Of a stretch of DNA of 64,000 nt, positions 1 to 11,628 are shown one piece after another. How positions within the stretch are numbered: position 1 is the stretch's first letter; each line of letters begins with the position of its first letter. The stretch is from Cenococcum geophilum 1.58 (lineage: Eukaryota; Ascomycota; Dothideomycetes; Gloniales; Gloniaceae): the NCBI GenBank assembly GCA_001692895.1, contig KV748189.1:1496432-1560431 (forward strand), given 5' to 3'. A program made the position numbers and the translations under genes. The notes under the pieces were generated by a model. The model saw only the letters and a program-made list of their open reading frames with translations, made no database searches and had not been told where the DNA came from.

Positions 1-539
1 TCCGCAACGGATCCGTATACTACGCCGCCCCTAAACTATCTATATTACACTACCTGCACTAAAGACTTAGAAAGTTAGTAGTGGCCTAGCTAAGTCCCTA
101 ATAGAGAACTTAGGCCTACGCAGCTATAAAGAAAGGCTAGGGATATTAGATAATATACTAAACTAATAGACTAAAAGGATAACTTATAGAAAATAGAACG
201 TGAGCTAAGGAAGACTATAAACCCTATACTGTAAAATATGGCCTAATAAACATCTATAAAGAAACCTATAGACCTCCCGCCAGTTAATATTTACTATATT
301 AGCGCTATAGGATTCTACTAAAACCTAGTTTAGCCTAATACCGTTACCTTTATAATTAGCTTATACAAAATTAATTAAATAATTAAAGAAAAAGAAGCCC
401 TAGCCTAAGAGAAAGGCGAGCTTATAGATAAGGAGCTAGTAGAATAGAAACTGCCCCATTAATACTAGAAATTTAAAGATATCTTCTCTAAAGCAGCGTC
501 TAATATACTCCCGCCTTACTAACCATATAACTATAAGAT

Positions 540-1800
540 TAAAATTAAGCCGGACAAGGTGGTTACCCTTAGCTATAGCCCCCTCCGATAGCAATCTACT
601 GCTAAATTATAGGCTATAAAGTAGTATCTTATTAATAACCTAGATAAGGGCTTTATTAAGCCTAGTTAAGCCCCTTTTAACTTACCTATTCTCTTTACTA
701 AAAAGCTAAATAGAGGACTTTGTTTTTATATCGACTACTATAAGCTTAATAATTTAACCCTTAAAGACTACTACCCACTACCTTTACTTAATGAGACTTT
801 GGCCCAAATAAGTAGAGCTAAGATCTTTATAAAGCTTAATATCCGCTAGGCTTTTTACCGAATTAGGATAGACCCTAAATTAAAAAACTTTACTATGTTT
901 TAGACCCATTACGGAACGTATAAGTATAAAGTACTACCTTTTAGACTAACTAATAGACTGGCCATATACCAACGATACATAAATGACGTACTATTTAACT
1001 ACCTTAATAACTTCTATACAGTATATCTGGATAATATTATAATCTACTCTAAAAATAAACTAGAATATAAAGAGTATATCTATAAAGTCCTATAACGGCT
1101 TCGGGAAGCTAGCCTCTAAGCCAATATTAAGAAGTTAGAATTTAGTGTTAAGCGTATAAAGTACCTAGAGTTTATTATTAGTATAAACGGAATTAAGGTA
1201 GACCTAAAAAAGACGGCTATAATTAACTAATAGGTACCCCCAAGGACCGTAAAGGGGGTGTAGTTATTCTTAGGGTTCTATAACTTCTACTAACGCTTTA
1301 TTAAGAACTATAGCAGAATTACCCAGCTACTAAGCCTACTTACCTATAAGGACCGGCCCTTTTACTTTAACACCGTATATAGGCAGGCCTTTAATAAGCT
1401 TAAGAAACGACTAGTCTTTACTCCCTTACTCGCCCACTTTAACCTAAAACGGCCCTTAATGCTAGAAACCGATGCCTTAGATAGTGTTATAGCTAGCATT
1501 TACTCCCAAAAGCAGACAAACGGAAATAGTACCCTATTGCTTACTATTTAAAGACTATAGTAGATGCTAAGCTAAACTATCCAATTTACGATAAAGAAAT
1601 GCTAGCTATTATCTCTAGCTTTTAGCACTAGTAAGCCTAACTAAAAGGCACCCCTAAGTCTATTTAAGTAGTTTCTAATTATAAGGCCTTAGAATATTTT
1701 ATAATAATAAAGGCCCTTATAGCCCAATAGGCGCGCTAGGCGGACGCCCTGTCTTAATTTAACTTCCTAATTATATATAGGCTAGGCACTACTAACCGTG
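540..1800 (+). pseudogene. Gyp2-1 reverse transcriptase and RNase H remnant
   Basis: This encodes the polymerase and RNase H domains of a Ty3/gypsy Pol protein, which copies the element RNA into DNA. Recognisable blocks in order are the fingers region (near 650-720), the first catalytic block reading KLNIR near 831-848 where families have an Asp, and the catalytic loop reading YLDN at 1024-1035 where YLDD is expected. The RNase H segment starts near 1440 with LETDALDSVIA. Both altered aspartates are G-to-A changes in a TpG context, so the enzyme would be dead. RNase H has in-frame stops and at least one frame change after about 1540. The domain call is secure; exact ends are not. Confidence 0.85.
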
Positions 1801-2139
1801 CAAACGCTCTTATAAGGCGTAAACAGGATATAAATAACTAAATAGCTGTAAAGATCTTATTATAGACCTAAGCGCTACTACGACTAAAGCACCTTAACTT
1901 CTAAATACGGGCAGAACTAAATACAAACTCTTTAGATGCCGAGATATACCCTATTAACTCTATAGAACTAAACCTTATTAATAAATTACTATAGGTAAAC
2001 TATACGGCCCCTTCTGTACAGGAGTACCGTAAAAAGGCAAAGAACGTTTCTCGCCTATAGTCCCTTAAAAGTAGACTGCTTAAGCACTATAAACGGCTAG
2101 TGGTAGCAGAGGAATAAAACTTATAAACTTAGCTTATTG

Positions 2140-3435
2140 CTAAAGCATATACCTAGGTCTCTACGGCCTATTCTAGAAAAAATAAGACCTATAGGATTAT
2201 TAGTAACCGCTACTACTAGCCCGGAATAATTATAAATATTAACCGCTATATACGGAACTATAATAACTGCTATAGGTCCATAATTTTACAAGATAAGACC
2301 CTAGGACTATTAAAACCCCTCCTAATACCTAACCGCCTGTAACGTGGCCCGCCTCCACGTCGCCATACGGCCAAAAAGACCAAGAGTGCTTGCGAACTTG
2401 TCGCAAGCGCGGCGGGACCTAATATATATACTCTTACACCGCCCCTAGTAATATATCTCTATAGATTTTTATAAGCTACCTCTAGACCGTAACGGATATA
2501 ATATAGTTATAATCCTGGTTAACTACTTTGGTAAGCGCCTGTTCTTAATTCCCTATTATAAGAATATTAATGCTAAAGAGGCAGCCTAACTATATATCTA
2601 CTACGTCTACCAAATTTACGGACTACTAGATACTATTATATCTAACTACGGGCCGTAGTTTATATTAGCCTTTTAGAATAAGTTTACTTAAATCTTAGGT
2701 ATTAAGCTAAAGCTTTCTATAGCATATTACCCTTAAATAGACAGTTAAACGGAGATTATAAATTAATACTTGGACTAGAGACTCTGGCCTTTTATTAACT
2801 ACTTTTAGGATAATTAGGCCGAACTATTGCCCTTAATAGACTACGCCTAAGCGACCTTACCCCACGACTCTACCGGATTTGCCCCTATTTAACTAGAAAT
2901 AGGTTACCTACCCTATATAAGCTTTGACTAGAAAAGACCAAAAGGGCCCCAGACCGTACGCGAAAAACTATCTTATAAGGAAGCCTAGCAGTACGCTAAG
3001 CGCTTAAAAAAATCCTAGAAAGTAGCCTATATAAACCTAAAAAAGGCCTAGAAATTAATAGAATAGTAGGCGAATAAGTATAGGCGCGAGCCTAACTTTA
3101 CTGTAGGCGATATAGTCTAAGTTATAACAAAGAACTAAAAGATAGAACGGCCTAGCTGTAAGCTAAACTATAAAATAGTAGGACTATATAAGATTCTTAA
3201 TAAAGTAGGCAACTTATATAAGGTTAAGCTCCCAGACTTAATTAAAGTTCACCCTATTTTCTTGCCAGATAAGCTACGAAAAGCTATAAATAACCTACTG
3301 CCCGGATAAAAGAATAAACCTCCCCTACTAATTTAAGTTAATGGCGATAATAAATAAGAAATTAAAGAAGTGCTGGCCTATAAACTTATAATAGGAATAT
3401 TAAAGTATTATATTAGTTAGAAAGGATATAACCTA
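2140..3435 (+). pseudogene. Gyp2-1 integrase with start of chromodomain
   Basis: This is an integrase (retroviral-type DDE) remnant, which would join element DNA to the chromosome. The zinc-binding region is seen near 2200-2290 (RYIRNYNNCYRS). The catalytic core starts with IDFYKLPLDRNGYN near 2465-2500. The second Asp is altered (reads ISNYGPQF near 2640), and the glutamate is kept (TEIINQYL near 2752). A basic C-terminal part ends in HPIFLPDKL near 3250. The chromodomain begins near 3355 (EIKEVLAYKL, then YISxKGYN) and is cut at 3435 by Gyp1-a; its second half is at 11310-11410. The 101-bp insert at 2338-2438 lies between the zinc region and the core. Confidence 0.85.
2338..2438 (+). mobile_element. 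101-bp miniature LTR-like insert in Gyp2-1 integrase
   Basis: The insert starts TGTAACG and ends CTTACA, so it has TG...CA ends and a TGTAA/TTACA terminal inverted repeat. It is flanked by a perfect 5-bp duplication ccgcc at 2333-2337 and 2439-2443. The corresponding site in Gyp2-2 (near 15921) has no such insert. Inside are two short hairpins (CGTGG...CCACG and TGCGA...TCGCA) and a TATA-like string near the right end. It is clearly GC-richer than its surroundings and keeps CpA and TpG. A solo LTR of a very small LTR element (TRIM/SMART type) is the best reading. Orientation is not known; + is nominal. Confidence 0.75.
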
Positions 3436-3833
3436 TATAACGGAACCTTGTAGCAGGAACTACGATAGGTAAAGCAAGTTAAAGTTAACAACGGAATAAC
3501 AACTAGTGGAGTAGTTGCCCAATAAATTAACTCTAATTATATTCTAAGAATCACTATAAGGAAGAAACTATCTAGGTAGGGACTATAGTCCTTTAAATAC
3601 ATAACCGTACTCCTATGAAATCCTTCTTATACGTAATGTATGTGTTATACGTATTATATATACGTTCCCTTCGTACATTGCGTACACTACGTATAACGTT
3701 ATATAACCTTAGTTACTATTCTTTATCACATAGCTCTATTAGTTCCATTTTAAACTATACCTAAATTAACTAACTAGCTTCTTCTAACTCTTCTCTAAGT
3801 AGTCGTAATATTGTACTTAAGGCGTCCGTAATA
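3436..3833 (-). repeat. Gyp1-a 3' LTR (398 bp)
   Basis: It matches the 10887-11309 LTR over its length except for a 25-bp deletion near 3465. On the + strand the ends read TATAACGG and GTAATA, RIP-altered forms of TGTAACGG and GTAACA; the ends are inverted repeats (TGTTACGGA/TCCGTTACA). A palindromic ACGTAT-rich patch lies near 3633-3700. Confidence 0.93.
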
Positions 3834-4580
3834 CTATCTCCCTCCTCTTTATTTTCGTCCTTAAAGATTTTAAATATCTCTAAGTCGTTTATTAGAGGTA
3901 TAATGTCCATCTAATTAATTTGGTTAATATTATTACTTATTATACCTAAAGTCTCTTCTTCTTTATAGGCGCAACGTCGTGCCTATACTGTTACTGCGAT
4001 ATTATCTCTTAGTAAGATTATACCGTTTCCATATTCTTATTATTTAAAAGAGGGGTTAGTTTATATTACGTTAGCGAACCTATCTTCGCGATAACCGTCC
4101 TCTTATTTAGAGTACACTAAAGCGAATATTTGTTTATCCTATAATATTTACTCTATCTCTAATACTAAATATATGCAACCTATTACTCTTAATAGTTGTC
4201 TAGTTCCCTAATTAATTTATCTTAGGGTCTTATATTTAATCTACTGCTACGCGGCTAGATAGTAAACTATCTTAAGCCCTAGCTAAGTTAGAATGTTTTT
4301 ATAACGCGGAACAGAAGGCTTTAAATACTCGCATTACAGCTTCTACTCGCCTGCTTTATCTTAAGAAGGGTTATAAAAAGGTTTATTTTAAGGAGTAAAA
4401 ACTTATAAAATAGGGTTTATAGGAACTTAGTAATAAAAGAACGGATTCTCCTCTAATAGAGAAGGAAATAAATCCAAGTAGTTCAGCAACTGCTCTTCTT
4501 AGGTCCCCCTTAGGTAACTTATTCTTTAACGATCCTTCTTTATTAATGCTACCTAACCTAATTTCTTTCAATACTCCTAT
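3834..4580 (-). pseudogene. Gyp1-a ORF3, extra reading frame after the chromodomain
   Basis: I do not recognise a family. Reading leftward, the frame opens at an ATA (probably a RIP-altered ATG) at 4580, overlaps the end of pol, and has a long clean stretch from 4571 to 4383 containing IRLGSINKEGSLKNK and VLLLLSSY. A variable middle part follows. Then comes a conserved block including YLVLEIE, TNPSFK, ILLRDNIAV and DIIPLINDLEIF, running through the polypurine tract into the 3' LTR. Stops are TAG/TAA at plausible Gln/Trp sites. One frame change relative to Gyp1-c seems to exist near 4250. The same two blocks recur in Gyp1-b, -c, -d and -f, so the frame belongs to the family. Confidence 0.55.
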
Positions 4581-5960
4581 ACCTTTTCTATAGCATTCTT
4601 TAAATTCTTTAGTGGTTTCTAGGTAGTTTTAGTGTAGCCTATTTACTTAACCTTGTACTATATTTTATCGTTAATATCCTTATAACTAATAATCTTTAAA
4701 ACTTACTATTTGTCTTCTTCTTACCCTTTATATATGTCTGCTTTATAAACTAGTGGCTTAATATTCCTATATACTAGCTTTAGCATTACGATATACTATA
4801 TAGGGTAGATCTTTATTTTGGCTAGTAGGTCTAACTTAAACGTAATTGGTAAAATCTTTTATATAATTTTAAAAGGTTCTAATCTAATATAGTCTAACTT
4901 CTTACTTAGTCGTCGACTCTTAAAATTTTTATATAGTAGCTATACTTTATCTCCCTCCTTAAGATCTAGTCCCTTAGATCTCTTAGCATTATAGTACTTT
5001 TTTATTCTCTTTTATACTTTCTTTACTAATTTTATAAGGTCTATATAAAGATTTATTAACGTCTTTATCCTTTCTTTAGCTGTACTACTTATTTTCTTTA
5101 CTTATTATAGTAATAATAATATTCTTAGCTTATATCTATAATTTGCCTTAAATAGTAATATACCTATTCCTTCTTGTGGTATTATATTGTATATAAATTA
5201 TATAACTAGTAGTAACGATACCTAATTATTCTGTATATAATTAACATAGTGTTTTAGATAGTACTCTAGTATCTAATTTAATCTTTTCGTCTAACCGTCT
5301 GTCTGCGGATAATATACGGTAGAAGTTACTGCTCTAACTCCTTATTCCGCTAAGAATACTTCCTAAAATACTGCTATAAATCTTAGATCTCTGTCCGATA
5401 TAATTTTACTTAGTGCTCTGTACCTTGCGAATACTTCTTTAATATAGATTCTAGCGATATCTTCTACTAATATTTCTTCTATATATGCTATAAAGTATCC
5501 CCACTTTATAAGCTTATCTACTATTACTAAAATCGCGTTATAATCTTGTCCGGTAATAAGGTCTTTTAACTTTAGCAACTTAATAATAAAGTCCTATAAT
5601 ATAACCTTCTATAGTCTCTCTAGTATCTTAATAGGTTATAGCCCTCTATATAGCTTATACCTTATTAGTTTATTCCTTTAGTAATTTAGATATTTCTTTA
5701 TAACTTTCCGTACTAGTCCTTAGATTTTATTAATAATATACTCCTCTTAGAGTCTTAACACTAAGCCTATAGCTCTATTGTGTCCTTAAGTTATTCCCTT
5801 ATAGAAATCTTCCATAAAATGCTCTGCTATACTTCTTAGGATATACTTAGCTTCTTAATTTTTGTATATATCTATCTATAGATCTTCTAGCTATGCTTCT
5901 AGAATTCTTTATACTTAAAAGCTCTTTAGTATCTTATAGACTCTTTCTAGTTCCTTATTT
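4577..5960 (-). pseudogene. Gyp1-a integrase and chromodomain remnant
   Basis: This is the C-terminal part of a Ty3/gypsy Pol. The core is clearest at 5578-5363, an uninterrupted stretch of 71 codons with LKDLITGQDYNAILVIVD near its start and IISDRDLRF near its end; the latter holds the second catalytic Asp intact. The sequence around QTERLN near 5300 supplies the glutamate. Further left are a C-terminal GDKV-type segment (near 4960) and a chromodomain (near 4700-4577) with VSYKDI-like and YTKTT blocks and the closing LKNAIEKV. Known chromodomains of this type bind histone H3 methyl-lysine marks and steer insertion into heterochromatin. The Trp of KLIKWGYF survived RIP here but not in Gyp1-c. 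Confidence 0.88.
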
Positions 5961-6069
5961 TTTAAGTTGCTATAATCTTTAGATAATTATACTTAATTAA
6001 TCCGTCTATATCTTTTTATAGTAAAGCCCCTAATGACTTCTTATTGTTTTATAGTTTAGCTTTTCGACT

Positions 6070-7835
6070 TAGTGTATCTGCTTATATATTGTCTATACCC
6101 TTAGTATACTAAATCTTAAAATAGTATTCCGTAAGCATTTCCGCCCATCTAACCTATCTTTAGTTAAGTTCCTTTGTTATTAGGAATTCTATTAGGTTCT
6201 TATAATCTATCTTAACTATAAATAGTTTTTCTATGCCTTATAAGAATGCTCTCTATTTCTTTAGTACTATAACTATACCTAATAACTCCTTATTATAGAT
6301 GTTATAGTTTAACTCTAGTAGTGTTATTTTTTAACTATAGTATGCTACTAGGTGCTATTTATCTTAATATCTTTATATAAAGTATACCCCTAGTATATAA
6401 TCTAATATATCTATCTTTATAACCATTTCTAATCCTAGTTAATAGATTTTAAGAACTAGCTCCTAGGTAAACAACTCTTTAACTTTCTTAAAAAGTTCTT
6501 ACTATTCCTCTCTTTATACCTATAGTTTTTCTTTTTTTATTAATTGCGTAAATAGCTTAATATCTTTTAACTATTGCGTTATAAACCTTCTGTAGTAATT
6601 GCAAAACCCTAAAAACGATCTTAACTACGTAACGTTCTCTAGTTCTTACTAATTTACTATAGCCTTAATCTTNTTTAGATCTATACTAAGTTGGCCTAGT
6701 TTAATANTAAATNTAANNAAATTGGTCNTCCTAGTNAAGAACTNNNATTTCTTAATTACTACTAGCATCTGTTCTTCTTATAGTCTCTTTAAAACCTATT
6801 TAATGTATTCTCCATGCTCTTCCTTAGTTATTAAGTAGATAATAATATCGTTAAGGTATACTATAATAAATTCATCTAAGTATTCTTCTAATATATTATT
6901 AATACGCTTCTAGAATGTTGCTAGTACGTTTATAAACCCGAATTGTATAACTAATAGTTTATATAGTCCTTCCTTTAACCTAAAGGCTGCCTTCTATTTG
7001 TTGCCTTTCTTAATTCTAATCTAATAGTACGCCTATTTTAGATCTATCTTTATAAAGATTTACGCATTACCTATCCTATCTTAGATCTCGCTAATTAAGG
7101 GTAAAAGATATCTATCCTTCCTAGTAATGCTGTTTAACTGTCTATAGTTAATATATAGCCTTAGTTTGCTATTCTTTTTTAGTATAAATAGTACTGGATA
7201 ACCTGCTAATAACTATAATGGTCTAATATATCCCTTTCGTAAGTTTTCCTGGATAAACTCTTTTAGTACTCTACCTTCTTCTTTAGTAAGCTTATAGATT
7301 AAAAAGAATCTTAGACTTATTTCTAGTTCTAATTTTATCTTATAGTTCTATGCTGTATATTCTAATAGCTTCTTACTTTTTAGTAACTATAGTTTCTTAC
7401 TATACTTATAGTATCTCTTTAGTACATAACTTAGTCCTTTCTCTATTTCTTTATAGGTCGCCCCTACTTAGTACTATACTAACTTGGCTTACTGTCGCAT
7501 TTTACGGCGTTAAGTATCCCTAATATTGACCTAACCTATAATCTAATCGATTTTTAGGTTATATTTCTATAACTAAGGCATTTTTAGTACTACCTTATTA
7601 TTTCCCAATAGTAATATGTTGAAAGATATCTTGATCTATCTTCCTTTAATGGTTAACTAAATAGGTCCTATTTTAAGATTAATAATACCTCCTCTATAGG
7701 CTATTAGATCTTCTAAAATTATTACTAATAGGTAAAGATGCTCCTTTTTCCTATATAATAATCCTATTCTTTTAACTGCTGCTAGTAAGATATAGTTCCT
7801 TATTACTCTACTATCTATTAATACTTTAAACTATT
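6070..7835 (-). pseudogene. Gyp1-a protease, reverse transcriptase and RNase H remnant
   Basis: The leftward order is protease (active site reads LIDSRV, expected DSGA, near 7830), reverse transcriptase (ENLRKGYIRPL at about 7262) and RNase H (ending with ADTLSRKA near 6082-6060). The catalytic loop reads YLND at 6858-6847, one Asp lost by a G-to-A change. The run of ambiguous bases at 6673-6746 falls in the reverse transcriptase, so about 25 codons there cannot be judged. RNase H is rich in TAG/TAA. The family call rests on motif order and on homology to the cleaner Gyp1-c copy. Confidence 0.85.
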
Positions 7836-8899
7836 AATCTTACCATTTAACTTATAAATTTAGGTATTATTCTTAAATTTCTTTAAGGGTTTAAGGCTTT
7901 ACTACTGGCTCCCTCTAGTTTTATAAGCCTTTACTTTTCCTAACTATTAGCTACTTAATCCTATTTATACTTAGTCTACCTTTAGCTAATACTTAGTTTG
8001 CTTTTTATCTTTAATATACTATAGACATATATTCTCTAGGTATTCCCACCACTATTATCTATTTAGGCATTCTTTTATAAGGAATCTTTTTAGCTAAAGT
8101 ATTAAGTTACCTAACTCCTAAACTTCTACTAGATGCCAGCTATGTATATACTTAGCGTTTTAATACTTCTGTTTTTCTACTAACTAATATATTCTTATAG
8201 GGTATTTCCAATGCTTATTCTTTAGTGCTTTATATATATTACACACATTATCTATATATATAATCTACGCCAATATATAATATACTTAGTGCTTTAGGTT
8301 AACTCTTAGTTTGTCTTTATCCTTAAGTTTAAACCTCTATCGTATTAATCTAAACGTTGTAACTTTATTTATAGGTACTAAGATACGTCTTTTACTTCTC
8401 TAGTCCTCTAAACGCTCCTCTAAATCTTTTAATATTATAATTAAGGCTCCCTTAATATAACTTATTGCTTTTTCTATAATTAGGTAGTCTTAAATAACTT
8501 TTTTATTTAACTATATGTAGAAATCTTTCTACTTATTATTATGCCTTTGCCTATACCACTTTTAGTATAGCTGCTAGAGTGTATATAGCTTGTCCGTAAG
8601 GAAATATCTTTTTATTACTACATTATAATAGCCCTTTATATATTATTCTTCGAACCTAGTTAAAATCCCTAAATCCTCTTCTTATTCTAGTTTAGTAAGC
8701 CATTTAGCTCTTAATATACCTACCCTAGGCCTATTAGTAATTCTTTATACTAGTACTTTATCCCTTATACGTCCTAATATACTAGATCTCCTATCTAGTT
8801 TCTGTTCTTACTATAAGGTAATTCTCGCTCTAAATTTCTTTATGGTTTCTTTCTTTTCGCGTCTTATAAGTAGATTCTTAAAGTCTTCTTACTTCCTAA

Positions 8900-10841
8900 T
8901 CTTAGTATTAACTTTTTAATATTTAAGCTAAACACTATATTCCCCTAGTAAGTCCTCTGGGTTTATATATCTGTCTCCTAGTCTAGTTACTATTTATGCC
9001 GCAGATTCTCTAATCTAGTTAATGGTCCTTATTTATGTCTTAAAGTCTTAGTTCTATAGAATTTTTAATCCTAAGCTTACTTCTAACTTAGGCTTTACTC
9101 CTACCTTAGTCTAATTAGGCTTACTTAGTATTCTTATCTCATCTTAAGAGTTTTAAATCTCACTTATCTTATCTTAAAAGTCTTATACCTATAGGAAACT
9201 CTATCCCAAGCTTATTCATATATCTTTAAACTAAGCTACTACCCTACTCTATCGGTTTCTGTCCGTTATAGGTCCTTAGGTCTACCTTATCTTATCTTAA
9301 GAATCTTAAGCCTTTAGCTTTTTACCTTTACTAAGTGCTAAAGTAGTTCACTATCCTACTTCTCTTACATCTTGTAAAGCGATAGATATTGTATCTAGTA
9401 GGGTCTTAATCCCTACTAACACTCCCTATTCTATAGTGGAATTATTCTCTACCTCTATTATAACATCTTTAAGGTTTATATACTTCTAGTAAGCTGCCTT
9501 TATTACCTTATTATTACTAAATGTTTCGCCTATATTAAAATTATTGTCCTTAATATCCAATCTGCGAACTAGTTTATTAGTTCCTCTATACTCTATAGAT
9601 TTTAGCTCCTATAGCTAATAGCTTACGCTATACTTAGCGTCTTTATAAATTTAGTATGCGTTATTATAACAAAACGTAAAACTTTTAATTAAACATTCTT
9701 TTATTCCTCGCAGTACACTATTATCCCTCTATATATATATGTCTCCTACTACTAGTCTAGTTCCCTTTATTATATAGTAACTTTAACTATCTTTATAATC
9801 CCTCGCGAAATAACCTTATTTCCTATAATTTATATAAGCTTTATCTTTAAACTATTAACTTTGCTATAGAGTCTACCTAAACGTCTTCTACTACTAAGAT
9901 CCCTAGTTTAGCCTCTGCTCCTTAGTCCTATAATTACTAAATCCTTAACCTCTAGGTTTCTACGGTTTCTTACTTTATCTCTTATAGGCTTCTCTAGTAC
10001 CACTTAGGTCTATTAGCTCTACGCTATACTATAGTTTCTAACTTAGCTTTAGTTATTACGTACTTTATATCTTATATAACTATAGAACTCTATCCTAACC
10101 TCTCTTAGCCTATTCTTTTTAGTAGATCTAATTATTAATTTTAATCGCTTAATCTATTAAATCCCTTAGGGTATCCGCATCTTTTATTAGGATAATTACG
10201 TCCTAGACTTTAGCCTTAAGTCCCTACTTATACTATACTATAAGCGCCCTATTATTCCACTTTACTTACATCGCTAACGTCTAGAACTGCGTTATATACT
10301 TAATTACTAAGGTTCGTTGCATAATATTTTAGAGTTTTCTTTTCGCTGTGGTCACTGCCTCTAGGTCTCTAAATATTTGTATAAGTCGCTCTATAAACCC
10401 TTCCTAGCTTAAGAACATAAACTATACCTCTTAGTTAGTGGTTATTATTCCATTTATCTGTATTTCTATAAGGTAAGGCTTAAACTACTTAAGTGCTCTT
10501 CCTAATAGGAATAGTCCTGCGTAGGCTATTCAATCTATAGGTATTAGTAGCTTAGCTTCTTCTTATATAACCTTAAAGTGCATTTACGTAAGGAATCCCT
10601 TAAGCTTTAATATTTCTCTTAAGTACCTCTTAATTAATAATAGCTTAACCTTTACTGCTCCTATTATATTAACCCTTTCTTCTAGCGCCGCATTGTTTGC
10701 TATTAACTGGTTAATTACCTCTTATAGTTATCCAACCGTTATAGGTTATTAAAAGTCAGTGTCCGTTATACTAATATCCCCTCCTAACCTTAAAGTAGTT
10801 GCCGCCGTTAATAGCGTTATAGTAGCTGCTTTTAGTGACAT
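8900..10841 (-). pseudogene. Gyp1-a gag remnant
   Basis: This is the structural Gag protein of Gyp1. A preserved ATG lies at 10841-10839, 46 nt inside the 5' LTR; the start MSLKAATIT matches MPPKAATT-like starts in the other copies. A retrotransposon Gag core follows, with a zinc knuckle near 9850-9795 that reads AYINYRK...GYFARDYKD. The CCHC ligands are changed to Tyr (TGT to TAT, CAT to TAT), the expected effect of RIP on Cys and His codons. Further left (near 9330-9130) is a series of repeats with a core reading DSxDE in the element sense. The gag/pol border is not sharp, so the left limit is approximate. Confidence 0.8.
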
Positions 10842-10886
10842 GTTATTTAACTTTCTATACTTATTACCGTAACTAGGTAGTAATTA

Positions 10887-11309
10887 TATAACGGAACCTT
10901 ATAGTAGGAACTACGATGGGCTCGTTATTGGGCTAGGTATATAGGTAAAGTAAGTTAAAGTTAATAACGGAATAATAACTAGTGGAGTAGTTGCCTAATA
11001 GATTAACTCTAATTATATTCTAAGAATTACTATAAGGAAGGAACTATCTAGGTAGGGACTGTGGTCCTTTAAATACATAACTGTACTCCTATAAAATCCT
11101 TCTTATACGTAATATACGTGTTATACGTATTATACGTACGTTCCCTTTATATATTGCGTACACTATATACAACGTCATATAACCTCGGTTACCATTCTTC
11201 GTCATATAGCTCTATCGGTTCTATCCTAGACCGTGCCTAAATTAACTAACTAGCTTCTTCCGACTCTTCTCTAAGTAGTTATAACATTGTATTTAAGGCG
11301 TCCGTAACA
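10887..11309 (-). repeat. Gyp1-a 5' LTR (423 bp)
   Basis: The ends read TATAACGG (RIP form of TGTAACGG) and GTCCGTAACA on the + strand, with TSD accta immediately outside at 11310-11314. It retains a 25-bp segment (gggctcgtta... near 10917) that is missing from the partner LTR. The centre (near 11100-11170) is a palindromic ACGTATAATACGT-like patch found in the minus-strand Gyp1 copies. In the plus-strand copies this is replaced by tataatcta tandem repeats. Confidence 0.93.
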
Positions 11310-11628
11310 ACCTAGACCCCACTTAGTACCCTATATAGAACTTTATAGGTAGTCCCTATAAGCTCTAAGAGTTCTATAGCTATTACCCTAATAAACCCAG
11401 ACCGCTAAAGTACCTAAATAAGTGGATAGAATGCTGGCATAATAAAGACGATAAGCTACTAGAAAAACATAAGGATAAAAATACCCTAGAAATTTCTTAG
11501 TTATATAAGGTGTTAAGATATCTAGGAACTTTAACCAGCGGTTAAAGTTATCTAATTAGTTAGATTCTCTTACTAAGACTTTTAGCAATAAAGCCTAAGG
11601 GTAGGCTTTTTTAGAGGGGGGGGGGTAA
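11310..11628 (+). pseudogene. Gyp2-1 chromodomain end, 3' untranslated part and polypurine tract
   Basis: This is the continuation of Gyp2-1 after Gyp1-a. The first codons read LDPTxYPIxNFIGSPYKL and then FYSYYPNKPRP, the second half of a chromodomain whose first half ends at 3435; the Trp in the motif is now TAG. The domain is followed by about 200 bp with no clear coding and by a polypurine tract ending in a run of ten G (11616-11625) directly before the LTR. Compared with the same region of Gyp2-2 (53936-54078), this copy has roughly 90 bp more between the chromodomain and the tract. Confidence 0.85.

Larger units (their letters stand above)
3436..11309 (-). mobile_element. Gyp1-a, full-length Ty3/gypsy chromovirus inserted in Gyp2-1
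   Basis: This is a complete element of 7874 bp on the minus strand. LTRs lie at 3436-3833 (3' LTR) and 10887-11309 (5' LTR). The TSD is accta at 3431-3435 and 11310-11314, a perfect match. Going leftward from 10841 come gag, protease (near 7835-7540), reverse transcriptase (near 7262-6660), RNase H (ending near 6070), integrase (near 5960-4930), chromodomain (near 4700-4577) and the extra ORF3 (4580-3834). A polypurine tract, seen on + as a CT-rich string near 3834-3850, adjoins the 3' LTR. All frames carry RIP-type stops. Ambiguous bases (n) occur at 6673-6746. Confidence 0.95.

Noticed and set aside
11616..11625. Poly-G runs here and at 52151-52160 as sequencing errors
   Set aside because: Both lie exactly where a polypurine tract is expected, directly before a 3' LTR, in two different families; run length may be imprecise but the tracts are real.
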